This document shows, one piece after another, positions 7,673 to 15,512 of a stretch of DNA of 56,686 bases (its first letter is position 1; the number at the start of each line of letters is the position of its first letter). The position numbers and the translations under genes are program-made. Source of the stretch: Bacteroidaceae bacterium (lineage in GTDB: Bacteria; Bacteroidota; Bacteroidia; Bacteroidales; Bacteroidaceae); the NCBI GenBank assembly GCA_017536765.1, contig JAFXGV010000018.1:1-56686 (forward strand), read 5' to 3'. The notes under the pieces are model-generated. The model had not been told where the DNA came from and made no database searches. It was given only the letters and a program-made list of their open reading frames with translations.

Positions 7673-7680
7673 TATCTTTG
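7673..7680 (+). promoter_or_regulatory. Promoter -7 box of rRNA methyltransferase operon
   Basis: TATCTTTG is a full match to TAnnTTTG and lies in an A/T-rich divergent region. The predicted transcript start is near 7687, about 38 nt before the ATG at 7725. It probably serves the whole rightward operon to 15451. Confidence 0.65.
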
Positions 7681-7724
7681 CATTTATACCGGCGAAAATA
7701 GACTGCACACGCTGGAATTGCACT

Positions 7725-9080
7725 ATGGAGTTAAACGGTGTTTTTGAAACCGGCACGCGCGCCCTTTTCGGCAATGAACGTTATGGGCGTTTTGCATCGG
7801 CACTCGACGAGGAGCCGGTTGTGAGCGTGCGCCTCAACGATCGCAAACCGTTTGCAATGCTTGGCGGCGAGCCCGTTTCCTGGGCGCCCGAAGGACGTTA
7901 CCTATCTGCCCGCCCTGCTTTTACGGCCGATCCGCTCTTTCACGCGGGCTGCTACTATGTACAGGAGGCATCTTCTATGTTCTTAGGGCAGGTGGTGCGG
8001 CAGCTTGTAAACGGGCCGGTGCGCGCGCTCGACCTATGCGCCGCACCCGGTGGCAAAACCACGCACCTATTGCAGTGCCTGCCTGCAGGCAGCCTGCTCG
8101 TTTCTAACGAGCCAATGCCACTGCGTGCGCAGGTGCTTGCCGAGAATGTCATCAAGTGGGGCGCAGCCGCGGCGGTTGTCACTAAGAACGAGCCTGCCGA
8201 CTTTGCCTCGTTTAAGAACTTTTTCGACTTGATTGTGGTAGATGCTCCCTGTTCGGGCGAGGGTATGTTCCGCAAGGACTCCTTTGCGGTGGAGCAGTGG
8301 AGCGAAGCTGTTGTAAAGCAGTGCGCCGCCCGTCAGCGTGAAATACTTGCCGATATTTGGGGCTGTTTGCGCTCGGGAGGGTTGCTTGTCTATAGCACCT
8401 GCACCTTCAATGCAAGCGAGGACGAGGAGTGCGTGCAGTGGATTGCCGATGAGCTTGGGGCAGAGCCCATAGCCTTGCAAACCGATGCCGCTTGGGGTAT
8501 AACAGGCTCGCTCACCGATGCCGCCCTGCCGGTATATCGCTTTATCCCCGGCTTCACCCGCGGCGAGGGCTTTTTCCTTGCCACCTTGCGCAAGGATGGC
8601 GATGCGCCCGTTGCACAGCCGCGCCCCGCGAAAATGCAGCCCGTGGCGGCGAAAATGAGAACTGAGGTTGCGGGCTGGTTAAAGTCGCCCGCCGATTTCG
8701 ACATAATTATGCAGGGTGAAACCATTACAGCCCTGCCGCGTGAACATTCGGCGGCTATGATGGCCTTGCGGCAGAAATTGCGCGTGTTGCACGCAGGCGT
8801 GCCCCTTGCCGCGGTAAAGAACAACAAATTGCTGCCGCTGCATCAGTTGGCAATGAGCGAGGCGCTTGAACGCAATGCCTTCCGCTGTGTCGATGTGGAG
8901 CGCGAGCAGGCTCTGGCCTATCTGCATCGCGAGGCGCTTGCCTTCCCCGATGCACCCGCAGGCCATCTGTTGTTGATATACGATGGAGTCCCCATCGGTT
9001 TTGTGAAAAATGTGGGTAACAGGGCCAACAACCTCTATCCCGCAGAGTGGAGAATAAGAAAGAATCCAATGGAATTATAA
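7725..9080 (+). CDS. rsmF: RsmF-like rRNA cytosine-C5 methyltransferase
   Basis: SAM-dependent methyltransferase of the NOL1/NOP2/Sun family. The SAM site CAAPGGK is at 105-111, motif IV PCSGEGMFRK at 175-184 with Cys176, and motif VI TCTF at 225-228 with catalytic Cys226. The PCSGEGMFRK form and the C-terminal RNA-binding part (about 300-451) fit RsmF/YebU, which makes m5C in 16S rRNA. At 451 residues it is slightly shorter than E. coli RsmF, so the exact target base is inferred. It is first in a five-gene operon; the DsbD-like gene follows after 20 nt. Confidence 0.87.
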   Translation: MELNGVFETGTRALFGNERYGRFASALDEEPVVSVRLNDRKPFAMLGGEPVSWAPEGRYLSARPAFTADPLFHAGCYYVQEASSMFLGQVVRQLVNGPVRALDLCAAPGGKTTHLLQCLPAGSLLVSNEPMPLRAQVLAENVIKWGAAAAVVTKNEPADFASFKNFFDLIVVDAPCSGEGMFRKDSFAVEQWSEAVVKQCAARQREILADIWGCLRSGGLLVYSTCTFNASEDEECVQWIADELGAEPIALQTDAAWGITGSLTDAALPVYRFIPGFTRGEGFFLATLRKDGDAPVAQPRPAKMQPVAAKMRTEVAGWLKSPADFDIIMQGETITALPREHSAAMMALRQKLRVLHAGVPLAAVKNNKLLPLHQLAMSEALERNAFRCVDVEREQALAYLHREALAFPDAPAGHLLLIYDGVPIGFVKNVGNRANNLYPAEWRIRKNPMEL

Positions 9081-9100
9081 TAAATAAAAATAAAATAGCT

Positions 9101-10936
9101 ATGAAAAAATTATTATTGTCACTCTTTTTGGGAGTAGTTGCGCAGCTTGCTTTTGCGCAGATGTTCAACCCCGTTACCATCGAGCAGAAATTCGAGGCCG
9201 ATGGTGCCAATGGTAAAATAGTGTTTAGCGCCACAATAGAGGATGGCTGGCATCTCTATTCCACAAACATTGCCGAAGGTGGCCCCACTGCGGCAACCAT
9301 TACATTCGAAAAACTCGAGGGTGCCGAGCTCGTGGGTGTTCTCACACCATCCGAGGGTGCCATCGATGTCATGGACCCCGTGTTTGGTATGCAGGTCTCT
9401 TATTTCGAGGGTGAGGCTTCTTTTACACAGAAGGTTAAATTCACAGGTGGTGCATACACTTTGCAGGGCTATTTGGAGTATGGTGCCTGCAACGACGAGA
9501 ACTGCACACCTCCCACAGCCTTTGAATTCAACATCACAGGCACAGCCAAGGCTGCCGCCCCTGCTGCAAAGCCCGCTGCCACAGTGAAGGAGAAACCTGC
9601 ATCGGTGCCTGCAGCCAAGATAGAGCCCCTGCCTGTTGCCAAAGAGGAGAAACCTGCCGAGGTGATAGAGGCTGCCGAACTTGTACCCGCCACCGTGGTT
9701 GCCGATAACGGCTTCTCGCAGTTGTGGACACCTGTAATAGATAAGTTGGATGCCTTCCAGAATAGCGGCAGCACTGCTACACGCTCTTTGTGGATTACAT
9801 TCCTGCTTGGTTTCGGTGGTGGATTCCTCGCGCTGCTCACCCCCTGCGTATGGCCCATCATCCCTATGACCGTGAGCTTCTTCCTCAAACGCTCAAAGAG
9901 CCGCAAAAAGGCTATCAGCGAGGCTGTGTTCTACGGAATTTCTATCGTTGTAATCTACCTCATATTGGGCTTGGCCGTTACAATATTCTTTGGAGCAAGT
10001 GCTCTTAACGCCCTATCGACCAACGCGGTGTTCAATATATTCTTCTGCGCACTGCTGTTGCTCTTCGGTGCATCGTTCCTCGGTGGATTCGAGCTCACAT
10101 TGCCCTCTTCGTGGACAAACAAGGTGGATGAGAAGGCAAGCAACACCACAGGTTTGCTCAGTATCTTCCTTATGGCATTTACCCTCACACTTGTATCGTT
10201 CTCTTGCACAGGCCCCATCATCGGCTTCCTGCTTGTAGAGGTATCCACAACCGGCTCGCTCTTTGGCCCTGCCGTGGGTATGCTTGGTTTTGCCCTTGCA
10301 TTGGCATTGCCTTTCACACTGTTTGCCCTCTTCCCCACACTGCTCAAACAGGCTCCCCGCTCGGGTGGTTGGATGAACACCATCAAGGTGGTTCTCGGTT
10401 TTGTGGAGATTGCATTTGCCCTCAAGTTCTTCTCGGTGGCCGACCTTGCGTACGGCTGGCGTTTGCTCGACCGCGAGACATTCCTTGCCATCTGGATTGT
10501 GCTGTTTGCTCTTCTCGGCCTCTATCTGTTGAATATCATACGCTTCCCCCACGACGATGCCGATGAGAAACAGACCTCTGTTCCCAAGTTCTTCATCGCG
10601 CTCATCTCGTTGGCGTTTGCAGTGTATATGATTCCCGGTTTGTGGGGCGCTCCCTGCAAGGCTATCAGCGCTTTTGCTCCCCCTATGTGGACACAGGATT
10701 TCAATATGTACGACAACGAGGTACACCCCGCCAGCGACGACTACGAGGAGGGTATGGCTATGGCACGCCGTTTGGGCAAGCCTGCAATGCTCGATTTCAC
10801 CGGCTACGGCTGTGTAAACTGCCGTAATATGGAGTCTTCGGTTTGGACCAACGACCGCGTGGCCGACATTTTGCGCGACGATTATGTGCTCATTTCGCTC
10901 TTTGTCGATGACAAGACCCCCTTCCTGCGCCCATAG
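9101..10936 (+). CDS. dsbD: DsbD-like disulfide reductase, frameshifted near C-terminus
   Basis: Inner-membrane protein that carries electrons from cytoplasmic thioredoxin to periplasmic thiol proteins. A signal peptide (1-20) precedes an N-terminal DsbD-alpha domain with Cys130 and Cys135, then an Ala/Pro/Glu-rich linker (about 148-200), an eight-helix core with Cys249 (LTPCVWPIIP) and Cys369 (SCTGPIIGF), and a thioredoxin domain with CVNC at 571-574. The frame stops at 10936, 38 residues after CVNC, while the rest of the thioredoxin fold continues in another frame to 11148. A run of five C at 10917-10921, one shorter than needed, marks the shift. The start at 9101 is chosen for the signal peptide; the upstream ATG at 9047 lies inside the previous gene. 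Confidence 0.88.
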   Translation: MKKLLLSLFLGVVAQLAFAQMFNPVTIEQKFEADGANGKIVFSATIEDGWHLYSTNIAEGGPTAATITFEKLEGAELVGVLTPSEGAIDVMDPVFGMQVSYFEGEASFTQKVKFTGGAYTLQGYLEYGACNDENCTPPTAFEFNITGTAKAAAPAAKPAATVKEKPASVPAAKIEPLPVAKEEKPAEVIEAAELVPATVVADNGFSQLWTPVIDKLDAFQNSGSTATRSLWITFLLGFGGGFLALLTPCVWPIIPMTVSFFLKRSKSRKKAISEAVFYGISIVVIYLILGLAVTIFFGASALNALSTNAVFNIFFCALLLLFGASFLGGFELTLPSSWTNKVDEKASNTTGLLSIFLMAFTLTLVSFSCTGPIIGFLLVEVSTTGSLFGPAVGMLGFALALALPFTLFALFPTLLKQAPRSGGWMNTIKVVLGFVEIAFALKFFSVADLAYGWRLLDRETFLAIWIVLFALLGLYLLNIIRFPHDDADEKQTSVPKFFIALISLAFAVYMIPGLWGAPCKAISAFAPPMWTQDFNMYDNEVHPASDDYEEGMAMARRLGKPAMLDFTGYGCVNCRNMESSVWTNDRVADILRDDYVLISLFVDDKTPFLRP

Positions 10937-11148
10937 AGGTAGAGGAGCAGGGCGTGAAACGCAAGCTGCGTACAGTGGGCGACAAGTGGAGCTACCTGCA
11001 GCGCTATAAGTTCGGTGCCAATGCACAGCCCTTCTATGTGCCTGTGGATAACGACGGCAATCCTCTTGCAGGCTCATACTCATTCGACCTCGATGTAGAT
11101 TCATACATCAAGTTCTTGAACCAGGGATTGGATAACTATAAGAAATAA
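10918..11148 (+). pseudogene. Frameshifted C-terminal piece of DsbD-like protein
   Basis: Continuing in the frame that passes through 10918 gives PLPAPIEVEEQGVKRK and then RTVGDKWSYLQRYKFGANAQ, the usual end of Bacteroidota DsbD thioredoxin domains, ending LDNYKK at 11148. It has no start signal of its own; a GTG at 10954 exists but would give a domain without its CxxC motif. It is best read as the tail of the gene starting at 9101, separated by one missing C. Whether the lesion is real or a sequencing error cannot be told here. Confidence 0.8.
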
Positions 11149-11195
11149 GAAACAATATAATTTGCCTTGTTGCAGCATTATGCAGCTAACCTACT

Positions 11196-12704
11196 ATGAA
11201 CGAAACATCACTTTTAAGGTCTGTGTTAAACCACAGAGTAAAGAAAATTGAGAAGTATGCCACTGAGGCAGAGCAGATTCAGCGCGACGTACTTAAAAGA
11301 TTGGTGTCTGTGGCAGCAAACACCGAGTGGGGTGTGAAGCACAACTATGCATCCTGCACAAGTTATGAAAAATTTGCCGCAGCGGTTGATGTGCAGAACT
11401 ACGAGACGCTTAAAGGCTATATCGACCGTATGCGTCACGGCGAGAAGGATGTGCTGTGGAAGGGGCGCTGCAAATGGTATGCCAAATCGTCGGGTACTAC
11501 AAACGACAAGAGCAAATTCATTCCCGTAACCCCCGCAGGCTTGCAGAATGCCCACTACAAGGGTGGTATGGATGTTGTTGCCCTCTACCTTGCCAACAAC
11601 CCGCAGAGCCGTATGTTCAAGGGCCGCGGTCTTATATTGGGTGGCAGCCACGCCCCCAACTACAACCTGCCAGGCAGCCTTGTTGGCGACCTCAGTGCCA
11701 TCCTCATAGAAAACTGCAACCCGCTTGTGAATATGGTGCGCGTGCCCGACAAATCCATAGCCTTGCTCAGCGACTTTGAGGAGAAGATGGAGAGGATTGC
11801 CCGTGCCACCTGCACCAAGAATGTGACCAACCTCTCAGGTGTTCCCTCTTGGATGATGGCTGTGCTCAAACATATGCTCGAAATCACAGGAAAGAACAGC
11901 GTGGAGGAGGTGTGGCCCAATCTTGAGGTCTTCTTCCACGGTGGTGTGGCCTTCACACCATACCGCGAGCAGTACCTGCAGCTCATACGCAAGCCTGATA
12001 TGAAGTATATGGAAACATATAATGCCAGCGAGGGTTTCTTCGGCATACAGAACGATCCTGGCGACACGGCTATGATGCTTATGATAGACTACGATGTGTT
12101 CTACGAGTTTATCCCGTTTGAGGATATCGACTCGCCTAATCCCCGCGTGCTTCCATTGTGGGAGGTTGAGGTTGGCAAGAACTATGCAATGCTCATAAGT
12201 ACTTCCTGCGGTTTATGGCGTTATATGATAGGCGACACCGTGCGCTTTATGAGCAAAGATCCCTATAAAATTGTTATATCAGGGCGCACCAAGCACTTTA
12301 TAAATGCCTTTGGCGAGGAACTTATCGTGGATAATGCCGAAAAGGGCCTTAAAAAGGCTTGTGAAGAGACCGGCGCACAGGTGTCGGAATATACCGCAGC
12401 CCCGGTGTTTATGGATGCCAACGCACAGTGCCGCCACCAGTGGCTCATAGAGTTCTCCAAAGAACCCGATTCGCTGGAGCGCTTTGCCGAGATACTCGAC
12501 ACCACACTGCAGCAGATAAACTCCGACTACGAGGCCAAACGCTACAAGAACATTACTCTGCAACCATTGGAGATTGTGGTGGCGCGCAAGAACCTCTTCA
12601 ACGATTGGCTCAAGAGCAAAGGCAAGTTGGGTGGCCAGCACAAGGTACCCCGCCTGAGCAACAGCCGCCAGTATATTGAGGAAATGATGTCGTTTAATGA
12701 ATAG
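11196..12704 (+). CDS. GH3 family acyl-adenylate enzyme
   Basis: A 502-residue member of the GH3 family (PF03321), named after plant auxin-amido synthetases and belonging to the adenylate-forming superfamily. The ATP-binding motif YAKSSGTTNDK (95-105), a YNASEGFFG segment and the GRTKHFINAFGEEL hinge region are present. Plant members join acids to amino acids; the substrate of bacterial members is not established. It follows the DsbD-like gene by 47 nt, and its last 8 nt overlap the Ig-like lipoprotein gene, so it is probably co-expressed with envelope proteins. The function is unknown beyond the likely ATP-dependent activation of a carboxylate. Confidence 0.88.
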   Translation: MNETSLLRSVLNHRVKKIEKYATEAEQIQRDVLKRLVSVAANTEWGVKHNYASCTSYEKFAAAVDVQNYETLKGYIDRMRHGEKDVLWKGRCKWYAKSSGTTNDKSKFIPVTPAGLQNAHYKGGMDVVALYLANNPQSRMFKGRGLILGGSHAPNYNLPGSLVGDLSAILIENCNPLVNMVRVPDKSIALLSDFEEKMERIARATCTKNVTNLSGVPSWMMAVLKHMLEITGKNSVEEVWPNLEVFFHGGVAFTPYREQYLQLIRKPDMKYMETYNASEGFFGIQNDPGDTAMMLMIDYDVFYEFIPFEDIDSPNPRVLPLWEVEVGKNYAMLISTSCGLWRYMIGDTVRFMSKDPYKIVISGRTKHFINAFGEELIVDNAEKGLKKACEETGAQVSEYTAAPVFMDANAQCRHQWLIEFSKEPDSLERFAEILDTTLQQINSDYEAKRYKNITLQPLEIVVARKNLFNDWLKSKGKLGGQHKVPRLSNSRQYIEEMMSFNE

Positions 12705-14628
12705 ATTTATGTCGCTTAAAGAGATACTTTTATCATTGCTTGTGGTGGCGCTGTTAGCTGCTTGTGCAAGTATGGGAACACCCGACGGCGGCCCCTTTGA
12801 CGAGGACCCGCCGGTGTTTGTAGGTGGTGTCCCATCGCTCAATGCAACGGGTGTGACCGATGGCAAGGTGGTTATAAACTTCAACGAGAACATAAGGCTC
12901 GAGAATGCTTTTGAGAAGGTTGTCATATCGCCTCCGCAAATAGAGCAGCCGCAAATAAAATACAGCGGCAAGCACGTAACCGTGCAGCTGTACGACTCGT
13001 TATTGCCCAACACCACATACTCCATCGACTTCAACGATGCCATAGTGGATAACAACGAGGGTAACCCGTTGGAAAACTTTGCCTATGTCTTCTCCACCGG
13101 TAATACGGTGGATACCTTGGCGGTGTCGGGTACGGTGCTTAATGCCGAGGACCTTGAGCCCATAAAAGGCATTATGGTGGGCCTCCACTCCTCAATGAGC
13201 GACACCGCATTTACAAAGAAACATTTTGACCGCGTGGCACGTACCGACAGCCGTGGCCGCTTTTCCATTAAAGGTCTCGCCCCGGGTAAGTACCGCGTAT
13301 ATGCCTTGGCCGATGCCAACGGCAACTATTTCTACGACCAGAAGAGCGAGGCCGTGGCATTTATGGATGCCGAGGTGTCGCCATCGGCAGTTCGCGCAAT
13401 GCGTGCCGACACCATTTGGCGCGACAGCATCACGGTAGATACCGTGCGTATGGTGGAGTATACACGCAACCTTCCCGACGACATTGTGCTGCGTGCCTTC
13501 AAAGAGCCTTTCTACACACAGTATCTTGTGAAGTATCCGCGCGAGGAGCACAGCAATTTCACACTCTATTTTGCTGCCCCCAACAGCGAATTGCCGCGTA
13601 TCGAAGGCCTTAATTTCGATGCAAAGGATGCCTACATCTTGGAGCCCAATGCCACAATGGACACCTTGCGCTATTGGCTCAAGGATACTGCCGTATATTA
13701 CAAGGATACCCTGCAAGTAGCTGTAACCTACAATATACTCGACTCTCTGCAACTGCCTGTGCCGCGTACCGACACTCTTTATATAACATCGAAACGCAGC
13801 AGAGAGGCCGTCATAAAGGCCGAGGCCGAGAGGTATGAAAAGGCAAAAAAGCGCTTCTTGAAAAAGGTGAGCAAGCTCCCCGATTACGACGAGAATAATC
13901 CACCCGAATATATTCCGCCTACAAAGGAGTTGCCCATCTCCACAACAGCCAACTCGCAGATGGATTTCAATAAGAAGGTGGAGTTCCTCTTCGATGAGCC
14001 TCTTGCAAGCTACGATGTGTCAATGATACATCTTGCATCGGTGGTCGATTCTACCCTCACGCCCATTCCTTTTGTGTTTGAGCAGAACAGCAAGAACATC
14101 CGCGCATACAACCTCTATGCAGAGTGGCGCCCGGGTGAGAAGTATATGCTCACAATAGACTCTGCGACCTTCAAGGGATTGTATGGCGGGGTGTCGGAGT
14201 ACTATGAGCAGGAGATGACATATCGCAAGCTCGACGATTATGCCGTGCTCTACCTCACAATACCTCACACGGGCAACGATGCCGTTGTGCAGCTTGTGCA
14301 GGGCGAAAAGATTACTGCTACCGCACGCACCGAGGGCGATAAATGTGCGTTCTATTTCATAAAACCGGGTAAATATTCGTTGCGCCTTTTTATGGACAGG
14401 AACGGTAATGGTAAGTGGGATACAGGCTCATATGAAGACAAACTGCAGCCCGAGGAGGTCTATTACTATCCCCGCCTGCTCGACCTGCGCGCCCTCTTTG
14501 AGTATGAGCAGACCGATTGGGACATAAAGGCTCCGCTTGACACACAGAAGCCTTTGGAGATAACCAAGCAGAAGCCCGAGAAGGAGAGGAAGAAGATGAA
14601 CCGCAATGCTACGCGAAAATTCAAGTAA
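12697..14628 (+). CDS. Ig-like domain lipoprotein
   Basis: A 643-residue lipoprotein. Hydrophobic residues 8-22 end in the lipobox LAAC with Cys23, followed by a Gly/Asp/Pro-rich tether. Residues about 36-130 form a bacterial Ig-like (SbsA/Big_5-type) domain, recognisable from NFNENIRLENAF and PNTTYSIDFNDAIVD. Next comes a carboxypeptidase-regulatory-like beta-sandwich (about 145-205) and a longer beta-rich region; the C-terminus is Lys/Arg-rich. No catalytic motif is seen. It overlaps the GH3-family gene by 8 nt and is followed 4 nt later by the DUF3108 gene. A periplasmic or outer-membrane structural or binding role is inferred. Confidence 0.82.
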   Translation: MNRFMSLKEILLSLLVVALLAACASMGTPDGGPFDEDPPVFVGGVPSLNATGVTDGKVVINFNENIRLENAFEKVVISPPQIEQPQIKYSGKHVTVQLYDSLLPNTTYSIDFNDAIVDNNEGNPLENFAYVFSTGNTVDTLAVSGTVLNAEDLEPIKGIMVGLHSSMSDTAFTKKHFDRVARTDSRGRFSIKGLAPGKYRVYALADANGNYFYDQKSEAVAFMDAEVSPSAVRAMRADTIWRDSITVDTVRMVEYTRNLPDDIVLRAFKEPFYTQYLVKYPREEHSNFTLYFAAPNSELPRIEGLNFDAKDAYILEPNATMDTLRYWLKDTAVYYKDTLQVAVTYNILDSLQLPVPRTDTLYITSKRSREAVIKAEAERYEKAKKRFLKKVSKLPDYDENNPPEYIPPTKELPISTTANSQMDFNKKVEFLFDEPLASYDVSMIHLASVVDSTLTPIPFVFEQNSKNIRAYNLYAEWRPGEKYMLTIDSATFKGLYGGVSEYYEQEMTYRKLDDYAVLYLTIPHTGNDAVVQLVQGEKITATARTEGDKCAFYFIKPGKYSLRLFMDRNGNGKWDTGSYEDKLQPEEVYYYPRLLDLRALFEYEQTDWDIKAPLDTQKPLEITKQKPEKERKKMNRNATRKFK

Positions 14629-14632
14629 ACCA

Positions 14633-15451
14633 ATGAAAAACAGATTATTTTTATTGCTTATTGTGGTTCTGCTTGCCGTGCCTGCCGCAGCTATCAAGAT
14701 AAAGGCAAAACCTTCGTATAAGGCGGGTGAGACATTGGAGTGTGTCTTCTATTTCAACTGGAAATTTGTGTGGGTGAAGGCCGGTGGTGCCAAGCTCATC
14801 ATACGCGATACCATATATAATGGGCAGAAGGCGCAGTATATGTCCCTCCTAAGCAGCACCAACGAGAAGGCCGATGCCTTCTTCAGAATGCGCGACACGC
14901 TCACCACAATATATCTGCCGGGTGAGGAGGTTCGCCCCTTGTATTACCGTAAATTCTCGGAGCAGGGGCGGCGCAAGTATCTTAACGAGGTGCATTACAA
15001 CTATCTGCCTTCGGGCAAGGTGGCTGTGTCGCAACACTATGCCCGCACCGACCGTAAACCTGTCAATCGCATCGATACCTGCGATGCAGGTGTTTTCGAT
15101 ATGATGAGTATGCTTGCCTATGCCCGTAATTTCGATTTCTCCTCCATCAAGCCCGGGCAGCGCATATCATACCCCATAGCCACAGGTCGCAGGGTAGAGG
15201 AGCAACGCCTTATCTATCGCGGCAAGGAGAAAGTGAAGGCCAACGATGGCCTCACATACAACTGCCTTAAGATATCACTTGTGGAACTCGATGATAAGGA
15301 CAAGGAGAAAACCATTGTGAATTTCTTTGTCACCGACGACGAGAACCACCTGCCCATCCTGCTCGACCTTGCATTGAACTTTGGTACAGCCAAGGCCCGC
15401 CTGTCAAAGAAATCGGGGCTTATGTACCCGCTTATACCATCAAGGGAATAG
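14633..15451 (+). CDS. DUF3108 domain secreted protein
   Basis: A 272-residue exported protein. The start at 14633 gives the signal peptide MKNRLFLLLIVVLLAVPAAA; an upstream ATG at 14606 would add charged residues before it and overlap the previous gene. The mature part is beta-rich with the DUF3108 pattern (ETLECVFYFNWKFVWVKAG near the start, DKEKTIVNFFVTDDENHLP near the end). The function of the family is unknown; many members are periplasmic and occur beside envelope genes. It is last in the operon, followed by a perfect palindromic terminator. Confidence 0.82.
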   Translation: MKNRLFLLLIVVLLAVPAAAIKIKAKPSYKAGETLECVFYFNWKFVWVKAGGAKLIIRDTIYNGQKAQYMSLLSSTNEKADAFFRMRDTLTTIYLPGEEVRPLYYRKFSEQGRRKYLNEVHYNYLPSGKVAVSQHYARTDRKPVNRIDTCDAGVFDMMSMLAYARNFDFSSIKPGQRISYPIATGRRVEEQRLIYRGKEKVKANDGLTYNCLKISLVELDDKDKEKTIVNFFVTDDENHLPILLDLALNFGTAKARLSKKSGLMYPLIPSRE

Positions 15452-15456
15452 CAATA

Positions 15457-15502
15457 ACATCAAAAAAGGAGCACTTCAGCTGAAGTGCTCCTTTTTTGAT
15501 GT
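15457..15502. terminator. Perfect 46-bp palindromic terminator
   Basis: Positions 15457-15479 and 15480-15502 are exact reverse complements. A6 and T6 tracts flank the GGAGCACTTC stem, so it ends both the DUF3108 operon (plus) and thrA (minus). It has the same length and design as the palindrome at 141-186. Confidence 0.9.
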
Positions 15503-15512
15503 GTAATCCATA

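Noticed and set aside
10013-11104. Long antisense frame (363 codons) on the minus strand across the DsbD-like gene
   Set aside because: It mirrors codon bias of the real gene, is Cys/His-rich with no recognisable domain and has no promoter.
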